Assembly: GCA_016840285.1 (NCBI GenBank)
Contig: JAEOSR010000112.1
Span: 1-64,000, forward strand
Direction: 5' to 3'
DNA length: 64,000 bases
From: Candidatus Hodarchaeota archaeon
GTDB taxonomy: Archaea > Asgardarchaeota > Heimdallarchaeia > Hodarchaeales > Hodarchaeaceae
Part shown: piece after piece, positions 36,124-44,297 of the stretch
Position numbering within the stretch: the first letter of the stretch is position 1
Layout: every line of letters starts with the position of its first letter
Notes under the pieces: model-generated
Databases searched by the model: none
The model's input: only the letters and a program-made list of their open reading frames with translations
What the model was told of the DNA's origin: nothing
Position numbers and translations under genes: made by a program

Positions 36124-36933
36124 ATGATCCAAGATTATCGGAATCGTGACGCACTTCCTGACAATTTTATTTCTGCTGATGTGCGACGTCAGCAGCTGCG
36201 ACAATGCCTTCGACTTGGTATAGCACACCTAGATGACCTATTAGTGCTACACCCAGGCAGTTTGGCTTTGATTCAGGGGGATTTACCAAACTCCATCCTA
36301 CGCACATTCATTACCCAGCTCACGGTATCGCTACTGATAAGCAATCCTGGTGTAGATCTAGCCTTTGTTGATGGAGCGAATCTATTTCCGTACTTTGAGA
36401 TCTCACTCGAAGCGAGGAAGCATGGTTTGGATCCACTTGGAATACTAGATAGGATTCAACTATCACGTGCGTTTAATTATCATCAAATGACTGAAATTCT
36501 TTTCACGAAGCTTCCTCGACTGATTGATACGAACCCCCGTATTCGCATTATTTTAGTACCTCAGATTTCGTCCCTTTACTTGTCAAAAGAAGCGCTCCAG
36601 TATCTGGAATACGACAAGTTAACGTCCACATCCTCCATTCTCGAGCTCACACAGGCAATTGGAAAGTTGAAGAGCCTTAGTCTGCAACATGACTTGGTAG
36701 GAATAACAACTGCGGAAAATGCGCCTCATTCAAACCACAAAGCGCTTGGAGGGACATTTCTGTCGCATTCTGCTACTGATGTCATTCGAGTGGCAGTAAC
36801 TCCTGATAGTAATCGACAGAACTACGTACTTCTTTTTACTGTCCAAAAAGGCGGGCCAGTAGTCCAGGTTAAACTTTCGTACACAGCGGAAAGGGAAGAA
36901 AAGCATCAAGTACCCTTAACTCAATTCTGGTAA
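36124..36933 (+). CDS. RecA/RadA-superfamily protein with a destroyed Walker A (ImuA/RadA-like)
   Basis: A 269-residue protein. LRLGIAHLDDLLV followed by GSLALIQGD reproduces the start of the RadA/Rad55 core (sTG...LDxLL...G). The P-loop at residues 52-59 reads GDLPNSIL, so the GKT/S lysine is gone. A Walker-B-like strand IRIILVPQISSLYL and the following helix are retained. It is therefore probably an ATP-independent or structural RecA relative. It is the first gene of a three-gene cassette with a small helical protein and a PolB2 polymerase. In bacteria, ImuA (a RecA relative) partners ImuB and DnaE2 in mutagenic repair; the analogy is inferred. ATG 36124 after AGGG. Confidence 0.65.
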   Translation: MIQDYRNRDALPDNFISADVRRQQLRQCLRLGIAHLDDLLVLHPGSLALIQGDLPNSILRTFITQLTVSLLISNPGVDLAFVDGANLFPYFEISLEARKHGLDPLGILDRIQLSRAFNYHQMTEILFTKLPRLIDTNPRIRIILVPQISSLYLSKEALQYLEYDKLTSTSSILELTQAIGKLKSLSLQHDLVGITTAENAPHSNHKALGGTFLSHSATDVIRVAVTPDSNRQNYVLLFTVQKGGPVVQVKLSYTAEREEKHQVPLTQFW

Positions 36934-36938
36934 TTCTT

Positions 36939-37238
36939 ATGGGCCGAACTTTACCATCTTACCGTAGAATGCTTGAGAAAGAGCGTGCTCTCTGGCAGGC
37001 ACATTATGCAAACCGTTTACGTGAACCATATCGGACCAGTTTTGCCGATCTTTGGTTGTTTGCCTTCCAGCTAGCAGATGCTGCGTCTGCAAACACACGG
37101 CCCATAATCTTTGATAACGTTGTGATGTCAATGCTAATCGGACAACACTCCGAAATACAGAAGTTGAAAGACGAACTGGCATGGTTAAGGAAGAAATTGA
37201 TGCAAATCACAGGTAGTGACCACAAGAGGGAGATTTAG
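36939..37238 (+). CDS. 99-residue helical protein of the PolB2 cassette
   Basis: A small basic/helical protein with no known motif. The C-terminal third (IGQHSEIQKLKDELAWLRKKLMQI) is a strong coiled-coil candidate with Leu/Ile heptads. It begins 5 bases after the RecA-like gene and ends 21 bases before the polymerase, so it is part of the same transcript. Small partners of this kind are known in archaeal dpo2-type operons; whether this is the same family needs a profile search. It may bridge the RecA-like protein and the polymerase. Confidence 0.6.
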   Translation: MGRTLPSYRRMLEKERALWQAHYANRLREPYRTSFADLWLFAFQLADAASANTRPIIFDNVVMSMLIGQHSEIQKLKDELAWLRKKLMQITGSDHKREI

Positions 37239-37259
37239 CTACTAATTGGAACTATTAAT

Positions 37260-39515
37260 ATGTCTCAGATCCGCGCATGGCTCCACGAAGTCGAAGCTGC
37301 CGATTGGGGGGTACGTACGTACTGGATCACTGAGAAAAAGGTCATTCAAGCCTTTTACCCCCTCACGGCTGAATTCTTTCTTGCGAAAACCGATGACTAC
37401 ACCGAAAAACAATTACTGAGTCATCCCCACATTGAAAAGATAGAAAAAGTGTCAAGATACCTTTCTATCCATGATCAGAAACCGTCATCGGTTTTTTGTA
37501 TTCGAGTCAACCCTCGTCGAATCCGAGCTACTTATGAAGATTTACGTAAGTATTGGGGCGAATATCTCCACAATGCAGATTTGAGCTTGTGGCAGCAATT
37601 TTGCTTTCAGACAAAACTTTTCCCTTATGCTTATGCAGAAATCGATGTCATCAACGGACAGTTGAAGAACTGGCAGCTGCTTGAGTCCTATACTCAAATG
37701 GACTATCAACCAGTACCATTTCGTGTCCTCTGGTTCCAGCCCTTTTTTGAAGACTCGAATCTTTCTAGAGGAAAAATAACCAAAGTTTTGATACGTAGAT
37801 CGGTGATTGATCAAGAGGAGGAGCCAATTGTCTTCGAAGAACAGACAGAAGCAGAAATCATACGTAATAGCATCCAGTATATTCAACGAGTGGATCCTGA
37901 TCTTTTGTTCACGCGAGGAGGGGATACCTTTGTTCCGATTCTCGCAGAGCATTCTGTCCTGGCTGGGGCAGGACATCTACGTGTTGGTCGCGGCTCCCGT
38001 CCCTTGAGAAGTTATGTCCGACGCAAGGATGCAGGTAGTCGGGGTCACAGTTACATGTCGTATGGGCGTGTCTTTTACTCTCAACACGGGGTTTACTTTG
38101 ATGGAGGACGTCATCACTACGATGTGGGGAATAGTTTTATGTGGAAAGACGGAAATATCGCAGGTATTCATGAACTAGTGCGTTTGGGCTGTAGTGATCC
38201 CCAGCGCATTGCTCGTGGTACCATAGGGACTACGTTGTCCGCCGTACAGATGCGAACCGCTTATTATCGAGACACACTGATCCCCGCACGAAAAGCGGAT
38301 CCAGAATCATTCCGTCCAGCTTGGACCATAGAAACCGATGTAGGAGGGCTTGTGTTTTCACCCCGAGTTGGTTTCCATGCGAATGTGACGGAACTCGATT
38401 TTTTATCGATGTACCCGAATATCATGATTCATAGGAATGTTTCCCCTGAAACCGTCAACTGTACGTGCTGTGCAAACGATAAGAAGCAGGTTGTCCCCCT
38501 TACTAATTACCATATTTGCACGAAAAAACCTGGTATCATCAGCCTTTCTCTTAAAAACATTTTAAATCGACGCCAACACTACAAAGCTAAACGGAACCTG
38601 CATCCTGACTACGACCGCCGCCAGAAGGTGCTTAAATGGCTCCTTGTCTGCTGCTTTGGTTACCAAGGATATAGAAACGCACGTTTTGGGCGTATTGAGT
38701 CTCACGAGGTGATCTCCGCTTACAGTCGACATGGGTTAACTCTCACCCAACAAATTGCCTCACGTTATGGGTTGGAGGTTGTGGCTGGCATTGTGGATTC
38801 AGTTTGGGTGAAAGATCCCGAGGAAGAACCACTCTCACTAGATAAGGTGCGTGAATTACGTCAAGAAGTAGCTGACACTGTCAAACTGCCAGTCGATCAT
38901 ACCTGTGACTACTACTGGATCATCTTCTTACCCCGCCGCCATGAACTAGGGATAGGAGTACTAAATCGATATTATGGTCTGAAGACGGACGGAACATTTC
39001 GTATCCGGGGTATTGAAATCCGCCAGTCAAGCAGTCCTCCATTCATCAAAAAACTCCAAATGAATATGTTAAACATCTTAGCCAAGGCCAGATCAAGAGA
39101 ACAATTTCAAATAGCTAGCCAACGGGCTGAGATGTTCATGAAAAAATGTAGCAAGGAACTGGAAACAGGAAATGTCCCTCTTGAAGAATTATTAATAACG
39201 ATTCGTCCCTCACGTTCTCCTGAGGAATATGTCAATAACTCTCGACAAGCGATTGCTGCTAAACAGCTAGCTGCTTTAGGGCTAAATATTGAACCTGGGA
39301 TGAAGATCCGTTATCTTATCCTAGATGCTCATGCAAAGGACTACAAGAAACGAGTGAAGGCAGAACAACTTTTAAGAGGAAACGAACAATATGATGTTGA
39401 GGAATATCAAAAATTAATGATCAGGGCTTACGAAAATTTAATCCCCCCTGAATTCAACAAAGAAAGCCCAACACTAGAATCGTTTTTGCCATTACATGCA
39501 GTCCAAGATATTTAG
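37260..39515 (+). CDS. B-family DNA polymerase, PolB2 (Dpo2) type, without exonuclease motifs
   Basis: A 751-residue PolB. Motif A is ELDFLSMYPNIM with catalytic Asp380. Motif B keeps the spacing KxxxNSxYG but reads KWLLVCCFG from Lys459. Motif C is GIVDSVWV, where YGDTDS is expected: the first Asp is replaced by Ile511, and the second, metal-binding Asp513 is kept. The exonuclease I position reads FQPFFED and exonuclease II lacks its Asp, so proofreading is absent. This is the PolB2 pattern, once called inactivated and later linked to translesion synthesis in Sulfolobales. It is the last gene of the cassette. The 3' end overlaps the convergent GTPase B by four bases. Confidence 0.88.
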   Translation: MSQIRAWLHEVEAADWGVRTYWITEKKVIQAFYPLTAEFFLAKTDDYTEKQLLSHPHIEKIEKVSRYLSIHDQKPSSVFCIRVNPRRIRATYEDLRKYWGEYLHNADLSLWQQFCFQTKLFPYAYAEIDVINGQLKNWQLLESYTQMDYQPVPFRVLWFQPFFEDSNLSRGKITKVLIRRSVIDQEEEPIVFEEQTEAEIIRNSIQYIQRVDPDLLFTRGGDTFVPILAEHSVLAGAGHLRVGRGSRPLRSYVRRKDAGSRGHSYMSYGRVFYSQHGVYFDGGRHHYDVGNSFMWKDGNIAGIHELVRLGCSDPQRIARGTIGTTLSAVQMRTAYYRDTLIPARKADPESFRPAWTIETDVGGLVFSPRVGFHANVTELDFLSMYPNIMIHRNVSPETVNCTCCANDKKQVVPLTNYHICTKKPGIISLSLKNILNRRQHYKAKRNLHPDYDRRQKVLKWLLVCCFGYQGYRNARFGRIESHEVISAYSRHGLTLTQQIASRYGLEVVAGIVDSVWVKDPEEEPLSLDKVRELRQEVADTVKLPVDHTCDYYWIIFLPRRHELGIGVLNRYYGLKTDGTFRIRGIEIRQSSSPPFIKKLQMNMLNILAKARSREQFQIASQRAEMFMKKCSKELETGNVPLEELLITIRPSRSPEEYVNNSRQAIAAKQLAALGLNIEPGMKIRYLILDAHAKDYKKRVKAEQLLRGNEQYDVEEYQKLMIRAYENLIPPEFNKESPTLESFLPLHAVQDI

Positions 39516-40843
39516 AATCTTTTTAGTTCCCGTTTCACTCTTCTCTCCTTCCGACTCGGTTCTTTGAGTTTGGTCAACGTTTCTTGAATTATAGATTCTA
39601 GCATTTGCAGGACACCATCACCTGATAGTGCATTAGTGTCAAACCGATTTCCCATCTCATTAAGTAATTCTTCAGCATTAGCTGTCCTATGAAGGGCAAA
39701 CCTGATATCTTCTGTTGTAATTGGCAAATTCAACCCAAATTTACACCATTTATCGCGTACTCGTCTAAGGTGAGCTGATTCATCATCCTGTTGTTTTATC
39801 TTCCCTCCAACTGAGTATTGAACGGCTAGGGGCCTAGATTGGTATAGTACAGTGCGAAGGTCTTCCCATACTTGTTCCGCTTCTGTACTTTCTTCTTCCT
39901 TAACAGTGACTTTTTGGTTATAGACTAACTGAGCTGCAATCTCTCTACAAAGAGCTTTTGTGTTGACCTCACTCATTAAATCTGTTTTATAGGTACTATC
40001 AAATTCCCTGATAGCATTGTAGATTAATGCTTCTAAATCTGGGAATGCAACCTGATTGTCCGTGATTTCGGCTTTCACAAACTGTTCTTCTTTTTCTGCA
40101 TCCATTAAAGATGGAAAGAAATATTCTCCTTTCCCATGGTTCATAATATCAGTAAATTCACTCATAATTGATTGAAGTGCCCCCTCTCGCCACTCTGTGT
40201 CTTGAATGTGCTTTTCTAGATCGATCTTATTTCCACAATAGACTATTCTGGATAAATTGGATTCATTCTCTGTTGTCATTATCCCAAGAACCCTTTTGAT
40301 ATGTTCAATGCTGTTATAGCAGGATAATTCTCTGGATTTATCGAAAACAACGATCAAATTGTCATCAGGGCCAGCCATCTTAGCCAAGACGTCCCTGAAA
40401 TGATCGAAGATGTTCTGACCCCCCACATCATTTCCTATAAGTCTGATTTTGTATGTAGCGTCATTCCATGTAAAGGGAAAGACGTATTCAAAATCCTCGA
40501 GTCCTATTGTTTCTGTATCAAGACTGACCGTCCTAATATCCCACTTGATACTGCCATAACGGACAAAAAAGCCGCGTCTTTCAGCCCAGCTACGAAATGC
40601 TGGGGAGATTTCTCCTTCATCATCAGGGAGTTCTTGATTGAATTTTGATTGATCGGCCTTTACGGATAATGAATAGACTTTTTGCAGGTATTCTATTAAT
40701 AATTGAGCAAGTATTATCAGTATTTGTGTTTTACCAGACATTCCATCTCCAATAAAAATCAATTTGACCACAGCGTCTTCCATGGCAGTCAAACTAATAC
40801 GATCTGGGTGGAACCCGACCAAACTATGAATTTCGTTTACCAC
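39512..40843 (-). CDS. large Ras/Arf-superfamily GTPase, paralogue B
   Basis: A 443-residue paralogue of the GTPase at 30401. G1 GDGMSGKT is at residues 32-39, then SLDTETIG, G3 DVGGQNIFDHF, G4 NKID and the G5-like NALSGDG. The leader GFHPDRISLTAM matches that of paralogue A, and similarity runs the full length, including the inserts. It starts at GTG 40843. A 376-residue unknown gene is divergent across 225 bases. Its stop overlaps the end of the PolB2 gene. Duplication of the switch with separate partners is likely. Confidence 0.85.
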   Translation of the reverse strand: MVNEIHSLVGFHPDRISLTAMEDAVVKLIFIGDGMSGKTQILIILAQLLIEYLQKVYSLSVKADQSKFNQELPDDEGEISPAFRSWAERRGFFVRYGSIKWDIRTVSLDTETIGLEDFEYVFPFTWNDATYKIRLIGNDVGGQNIFDHFRDVLAKMAGPDDNLIVVFDKSRELSCYNSIEHIKRVLGIMTTENESNLSRIVYCGNKIDLEKHIQDTEWREGALQSIMSEFTDIMNHGKGEYFFPSLMDAEKEEQFVKAEITDNQVAFPDLEALIYNAIREFDSTYKTDLMSEVNTKALCREIAAQLVYNQKVTVKEEESTEAEQVWEDLRTVLYQSRPLAVQYSVGGKIKQQDDESAHLRRVRDKWCKFGLNLPITTEDIRFALHRTANAEELLNEMGNRFDTNALSGDGVLQMLESIIQETLTKLKEPSRKERRVKRELKRF

Positions 40844-41068
40844 CTTATCTAACTCCTTGGCTAATTTTTTATACCCTTGAAATAATAAAAAAGATTTTCA
40901 TTTAGTTTTTATCGGCCATTTTTTTTTAATTTTGTATTATGTGACAATAATAATAATTAAGTATGAAGTAAATGCAGTAAGTAATGCGCAGATTAATTTT
41001 TGATCTTCGAAATTCTCTAAATTACGGAAAGAGATTAAGCTTGAAAAAATTATAGTTGGAATTTAACA

Positions 41069-42199
41069 ATGAATGAATCAAACTCAAATGATTCAGAAGA
41101 TAAATTGACATTGAGAAAGCAATTGCAGGAAATAGCTCGAGAGAAGAAAATTCTGAAAGGAATACAAAAATACTACGAAAAACTAGGAACTTTTGACCCA
41201 AAAACAGGCGTATCCCGAATTGAATTCAAAACTTATCTTGATGACAATGGGTATTCTCAGGTACGGGAGAATTTTTTGGCAGAAATTAAATCAAAGATCC
41301 AAACACGGATATCAGAGCTTGATAGGGTTGTAACAACTAAATCTGATAAAATTAAACGTCAAGAGGAATTAGAAACACAGAAGTATATAGAAGAACGTAT
41401 AAAAGTACGCCAGGAAGCTGAAAGCGAACCAAGTGAAACTGATCTTGGTAACTTAAAACAAATCTTATTCATTCCCTCGTGGCGAAGATTGATAGAGAAG
41501 GAGAATTTTAAGGGATTCTACCTAAATCAACCTGTGCATGAAATAATTCATGATAATGTCGTTTTATTACCTGATTTTGCAGTTACAGGATTAGAAGAAA
41601 CCCGAGGGGAGGCTTTTATCCTGTTAACGGGAGTAGGTATCTATTATACACAGTTTCGATTACACCCAGGAGAAATAATTGATGCATACCGCGAAATTAC
41701 TGGTATTGTGTTACCACTAGATATTTATGAGAAGAGTCAAGATCTCTCTGGATCAATTATTGATTCACAAGATCTTCTTATGACTGAATATATGACAACC
41801 ATTCCTTTCTCATTGTTCAATGTAGAGCAAACAAAACAGATGTATCTTCGGGGGGTAGTGGCACGAAACATCTATCATCCATATAAGGAGTGTTTTGAAA
41901 GACTTTTGAAAGTTTGCCAAGATCCCAATAGTTTAAGAATGGAAGAAGGCCTGAAGGTTTTATCAGGAGGTTTGAACAGAAATATTCCTCTGTACACAAA
42001 TGAGATCCTAATTGAAGAATCGATAGGAGATTATTCAAAATTGATAGCTGGAATCAAGAATATCCAACCAAAGCTCGAAAAAATTATCTCTGATCTTCAA
42101 ATTCAAGGTTTGAAGAAACCAATTTTTCAAAAAATCCTACAAATTAAGAAAGATTTCGTAAATATAGGATACCCCCGACTTTTAGATTGGATGCCTTGA
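41069..42199 (+). CDS. unknown protein with N-terminal coiled-coil, beside GTPase B
   Basis: A 376-residue protein. Residues about 10-135 are highly charged and helical, with a likely coiled-coil (QKYIEERIKVRQEAESEP and neighbours). The rest is mixed alpha/beta (LPDFAVTGLEETRGEAFILL, then IYYTQFRLHPGEIIDAYREI) with no recognised motif, signal peptide or membrane segment. It is divergent from GTPase B and may be its partner, as the 1296-residue protein may be for GTPase A. ATG at 41069. Confidence 0.65.
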   Translation: MNESNSNDSEDKLTLRKQLQEIAREKKILKGIQKYYEKLGTFDPKTGVSRIEFKTYLDDNGYSQVRENFLAEIKSKIQTRISELDRVVTTKSDKIKRQEELETQKYIEERIKVRQEAESEPSETDLGNLKQILFIPSWRRLIEKENFKGFYLNQPVHEIIHDNVVLLPDFAVTGLEETRGEAFILLTGVGIYYTQFRLHPGEIIDAYREITGIVLPLDIYEKSQDLSGSIIDSQDLLMTEYMTTIPFSLFNVEQTKQMYLRGVVARNIYHPYKECFERLLKVCQDPNSLRMEEGLKVLSGGLNRNIPLYTNEILIEESIGDYSKLIAGIKNIQPKLEKIISDLQIQGLKKPIFQKILQIKKDFVNIGYPRLLDWMP

Positions 42200-42208
42200 A
42201 AAACGTAC

Positions 42209-42571
42209 TTAATAGAGATCCCAGTTAAAATCTATTTCATGGAGAAAGGCTTGAAACTCCAGATCTATACCTTCCAGATCTTTTGCAAAAAACTGGTATA
42301 TTTGGTATTTGTCGTTTGTAGCTGGTTTAGTGATAGCTAAATCCTTAATTTTCTCGTATATTTCATCTACTTCAGTTGTTGTTCTAAAAAAGAAAGTTAA
42401 TAGCCAACCATGGTTGGTTTCACCTCTTTCACAGAATCCAAACAAGAAATTATCATGTTTGAAAATAACACAGTCTTTTTGGTCTACCCAAATGGTTGCT
42501 CCAATTTTATCCATATATAATTCTTTTGTCTTCTTTAAGTCACTAGTTTTCAGGAATACGATCCCAGCCAT
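42209..42571 (-). CDS. VOC/glyoxalase-family protein
   Basis: A 120-residue single VOC unit with the paired beta-alpha-beta-beta-beta pattern: GIVFLKTSDLKKTKELYMDKIG, FLFGFCER, LTFFFRTTTEVDEIYEKI and IYQFFAKDLEGIDLEFQAF. The terminal Glu of LEGIDLEFQ is the usual metal-ligand position. VOC proteins include glyoxalases, dioxygenases and antibiotic-binding proteins; the role here cannot be told. It is convergent with the unknown gene ending at 42199. Confidence 0.75.
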   Translation of the reverse strand: MAGIVFLKTSDLKKTKELYMDKIGATIWVDQKDCVIFKHDNFLFGFCERGETNHGWLLTFFFRTTTEVDEIYEKIKDLAITKPATNDKYQIYQFFAKDLEGIDLEFQAFLHEIDFNWDLY

Positions 42572-42658
42572 TCTTCACACCTATTCATGTTTATACAAAT
42601 AAGGTGTCATAATCTATCAGATTTTATATTATCCCTATTAAGCCATAAGTGCCTTCTC

Positions 42659-42676
42659 CTAAGATTTAGATCTTAG
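42659..42676. promoter_or_regulatory. inverted repeat upstream of the Mre11-like gene
   Basis: CTAAGAT (42659-42665) and ATCTTAG (42670-42676) are perfect arms around TTAG, about 136 bases before the nuclease GTG and also upstream of the leftward VOC gene. It may be an operator for either. Confidence 0.35.
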
Positions 42677-42811
42677 CAATGACTCTCAATAATGATACTC
42701 ATTGAATGAACAGATATTTAACTAGTTTCATTTTGATTTCAGTGGTGAGAACGATTTTAAGGGCCAAGGGGAGAGACATTTGGAGTTTAACAATGTCAAG
42801 GTTGAATTTAA

Positions 42812-43975
42812 GTGGATGATTTCATCAGATTTTTGCATATTAGCGATAGTCACTTTGGTGTTCACTATGCTTTAAAACCAAGGAATTTGCTTCGTCGTGC
42901 TTATGGTGAGTTATTTTTTCAAAAAATAGCTGATGTTATTCAGAAAGCAATTTCAGATCATCAGATTGATTTCATTATTCATTCAGGGGATTTTTTCAAT
43001 AGAAGTAAACCTCCTCCTGATGTTATCGATCGTGCAGTAAAGTCTTTTCGGCCTGCATTCCAAAAAGAAATTCCTATCTACATTCTTCCAGGAAACCATG
43101 AAAGAAGTAAACTTCCCCTAGGTCTTCTCCCCTTTTCTAATGGAAATATCAACTTATTTAAAAAGCCTTCGTCATTTATTTTCGAAAAAAATGGTATCAT
43201 AATCAAATTAACTGGTTTTCCCTACATAAGAAAAAATGCGAGGAAAAAATTTAACTCGGTAGTCAAGAAAGCATGGTTTCAATGTAATGGTAAACATACT
43301 AAAAAACCAGACTATTCAATCTTAGTGGTTCATCAGCTAGTAGAAGGATCTTGTATCGAAAATTATACCTTCAGAAGAGGTCATAATGTCGTTTTGTTCC
43401 AACAGATTCCTCAAAGGTTTAATTACATAGCTTGTGGTCATGTTCATCGTTTCCAATTTCTTCGTAATACTAGAATGGATTCAATTCAATCAACTAATGA
43501 ATTCTATTCAGTGAAACAGGATAATAATCAACATTCGTGGCAATTTAGAGATTTAACGTGTCAAAATTCGTCCCTCTTTCGAGGGCCTTTGATCTCATAC
43601 GCTGGATCTCCCGAACGAGTATCCCTTGCTGAGAGAAAGGAACCTAAGGGGTATATCATTTGTCAATTACGGGCATCAAAACACGGAATTCAATCCATAG
43701 ATTACCAATTTCATGAATTACCTGCTATTAAAATGGTGTATCTTGTTTGGGATTTATCTAAGACATCCATAGATAATTATGTTAAACAAACTCTTGCTAC
43801 TCTATACAGAATCCATACAAACAGTACACACAATCAAAGAGAAAAAGGATTAACAGCTATTTTAAGAATAAAGATCAGAGGCAAAGGGAGTTATCCAAAT
43901 GAAGATATCAAAAATCTTAGACAAGAAGCAGAGCGCTGTAATATCTATCTCACTTTTTCTTATAGATCAGCTTGA
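42812..43975 (+). CDS. Mre11/SbcD-like metallophosphoesterase nuclease
   Basis: A 387-residue calcineurin-fold phosphoesterase. Metal motifs in order are: HISDSHFG (DxH) near residue 9, SGDFF (GD) near 58, PGNHE (GNHE) near 92, VVHQL (H) near 172 and CGHVH (GHxH) near 212. Order and length match SbcD/Mre11, which trims DNA ends with a Rad50/SbcC ATPase; no Rad50 is in this window. The N-terminus at GTG 42812 places the first motif correctly. A stand-alone nuclease is possible. Confidence 0.82.
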   Translation: MDDFIRFLHISDSHFGVHYALKPRNLLRRAYGELFFQKIADVIQKAISDHQIDFIIHSGDFFNRSKPPPDVIDRAVKSFRPAFQKEIPIYILPGNHERSKLPLGLLPFSNGNINLFKKPSSFIFEKNGIIIKLTGFPYIRKNARKKFNSVVKKAWFQCNGKHTKKPDYSILVVHQLVEGSCIENYTFRRGHNVVLFQQIPQRFNYIACGHVHRFQFLRNTRMDSIQSTNEFYSVKQDNNQHSWQFRDLTCQNSSLFRGPLISYAGSPERVSLAERKEPKGYIICQLRASKHGIQSIDYQFHELPAIKMVYLVWDLSKTSIDNYVKQTLATLYRIHTNSTHNQREKGLTAILRIKIRGKGSYPNEDIKNLRQEAERCNIYLTFSYRSA

Positions 43976-44069
43976 GAGAATTAGAATCCCCCTAGAAAGA
44001 TTTGATGATTAAGATACCTCAAAAGGAATTATTAATAAAAAAAACCTGCTTAATTCATATGAAAGCTAA

Positions 44070-44297
44070 ATGTATAAGTCTAAACGGTTGTGGATAATTC
44101 CTAATGTTAAGTACCTGGATTTACACCTTCAGAAGGATTCTCAAGCCTTAAGTAAAACCTTCGCAGTTTTTTTACATTTTTTTGTAGTGGAATTGGTATT
44201 AACGATGTATTTACTTCTATTCTTGAGAATAATTTATCACGATATACAGGAGTCTATAAAGAAATTCCAATCTTATTCTAATTGTGTCACGTCTTAA
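44070..44297 (+). CDS. possible small membrane protein
   Basis: A 75-residue frame with one hydrophobic helix (about residues 31-54). Its ATG 44070 lies about 40 bases after an AATAAAAAAA-type TATA element, and its end overlaps the next gene by 14 bases. It matches nothing recognised and could be a chance frame in the 308-base gap after the nuclease. Kept at low confidence because promoter spacing fits. Confidence 0.3.
   Translation: MYKSKRLWIIPNVKYLDLHLQKDSQALSKTFAVFLHFFVVELVLTMYLLLFLRIIYHDIQESIKKFQSYSNCVTS

Noticed and set aside
36124..39515. PolB cassette as a casposon or other self-synthesising mobile element
   Set aside because: No Cas1/integrase gene and no terminal inverted repeats or target duplications seen; motifs are PolB2, not protein-primed PolB.
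30401..40843. The two large GTPases as G-alpha or Arf proteins because of DVGGQ
   Set aside because: Length, inserts, G5 (NAL) and the GFxPxRI leader differ from both; DVGGQ alone is not diagnostic.
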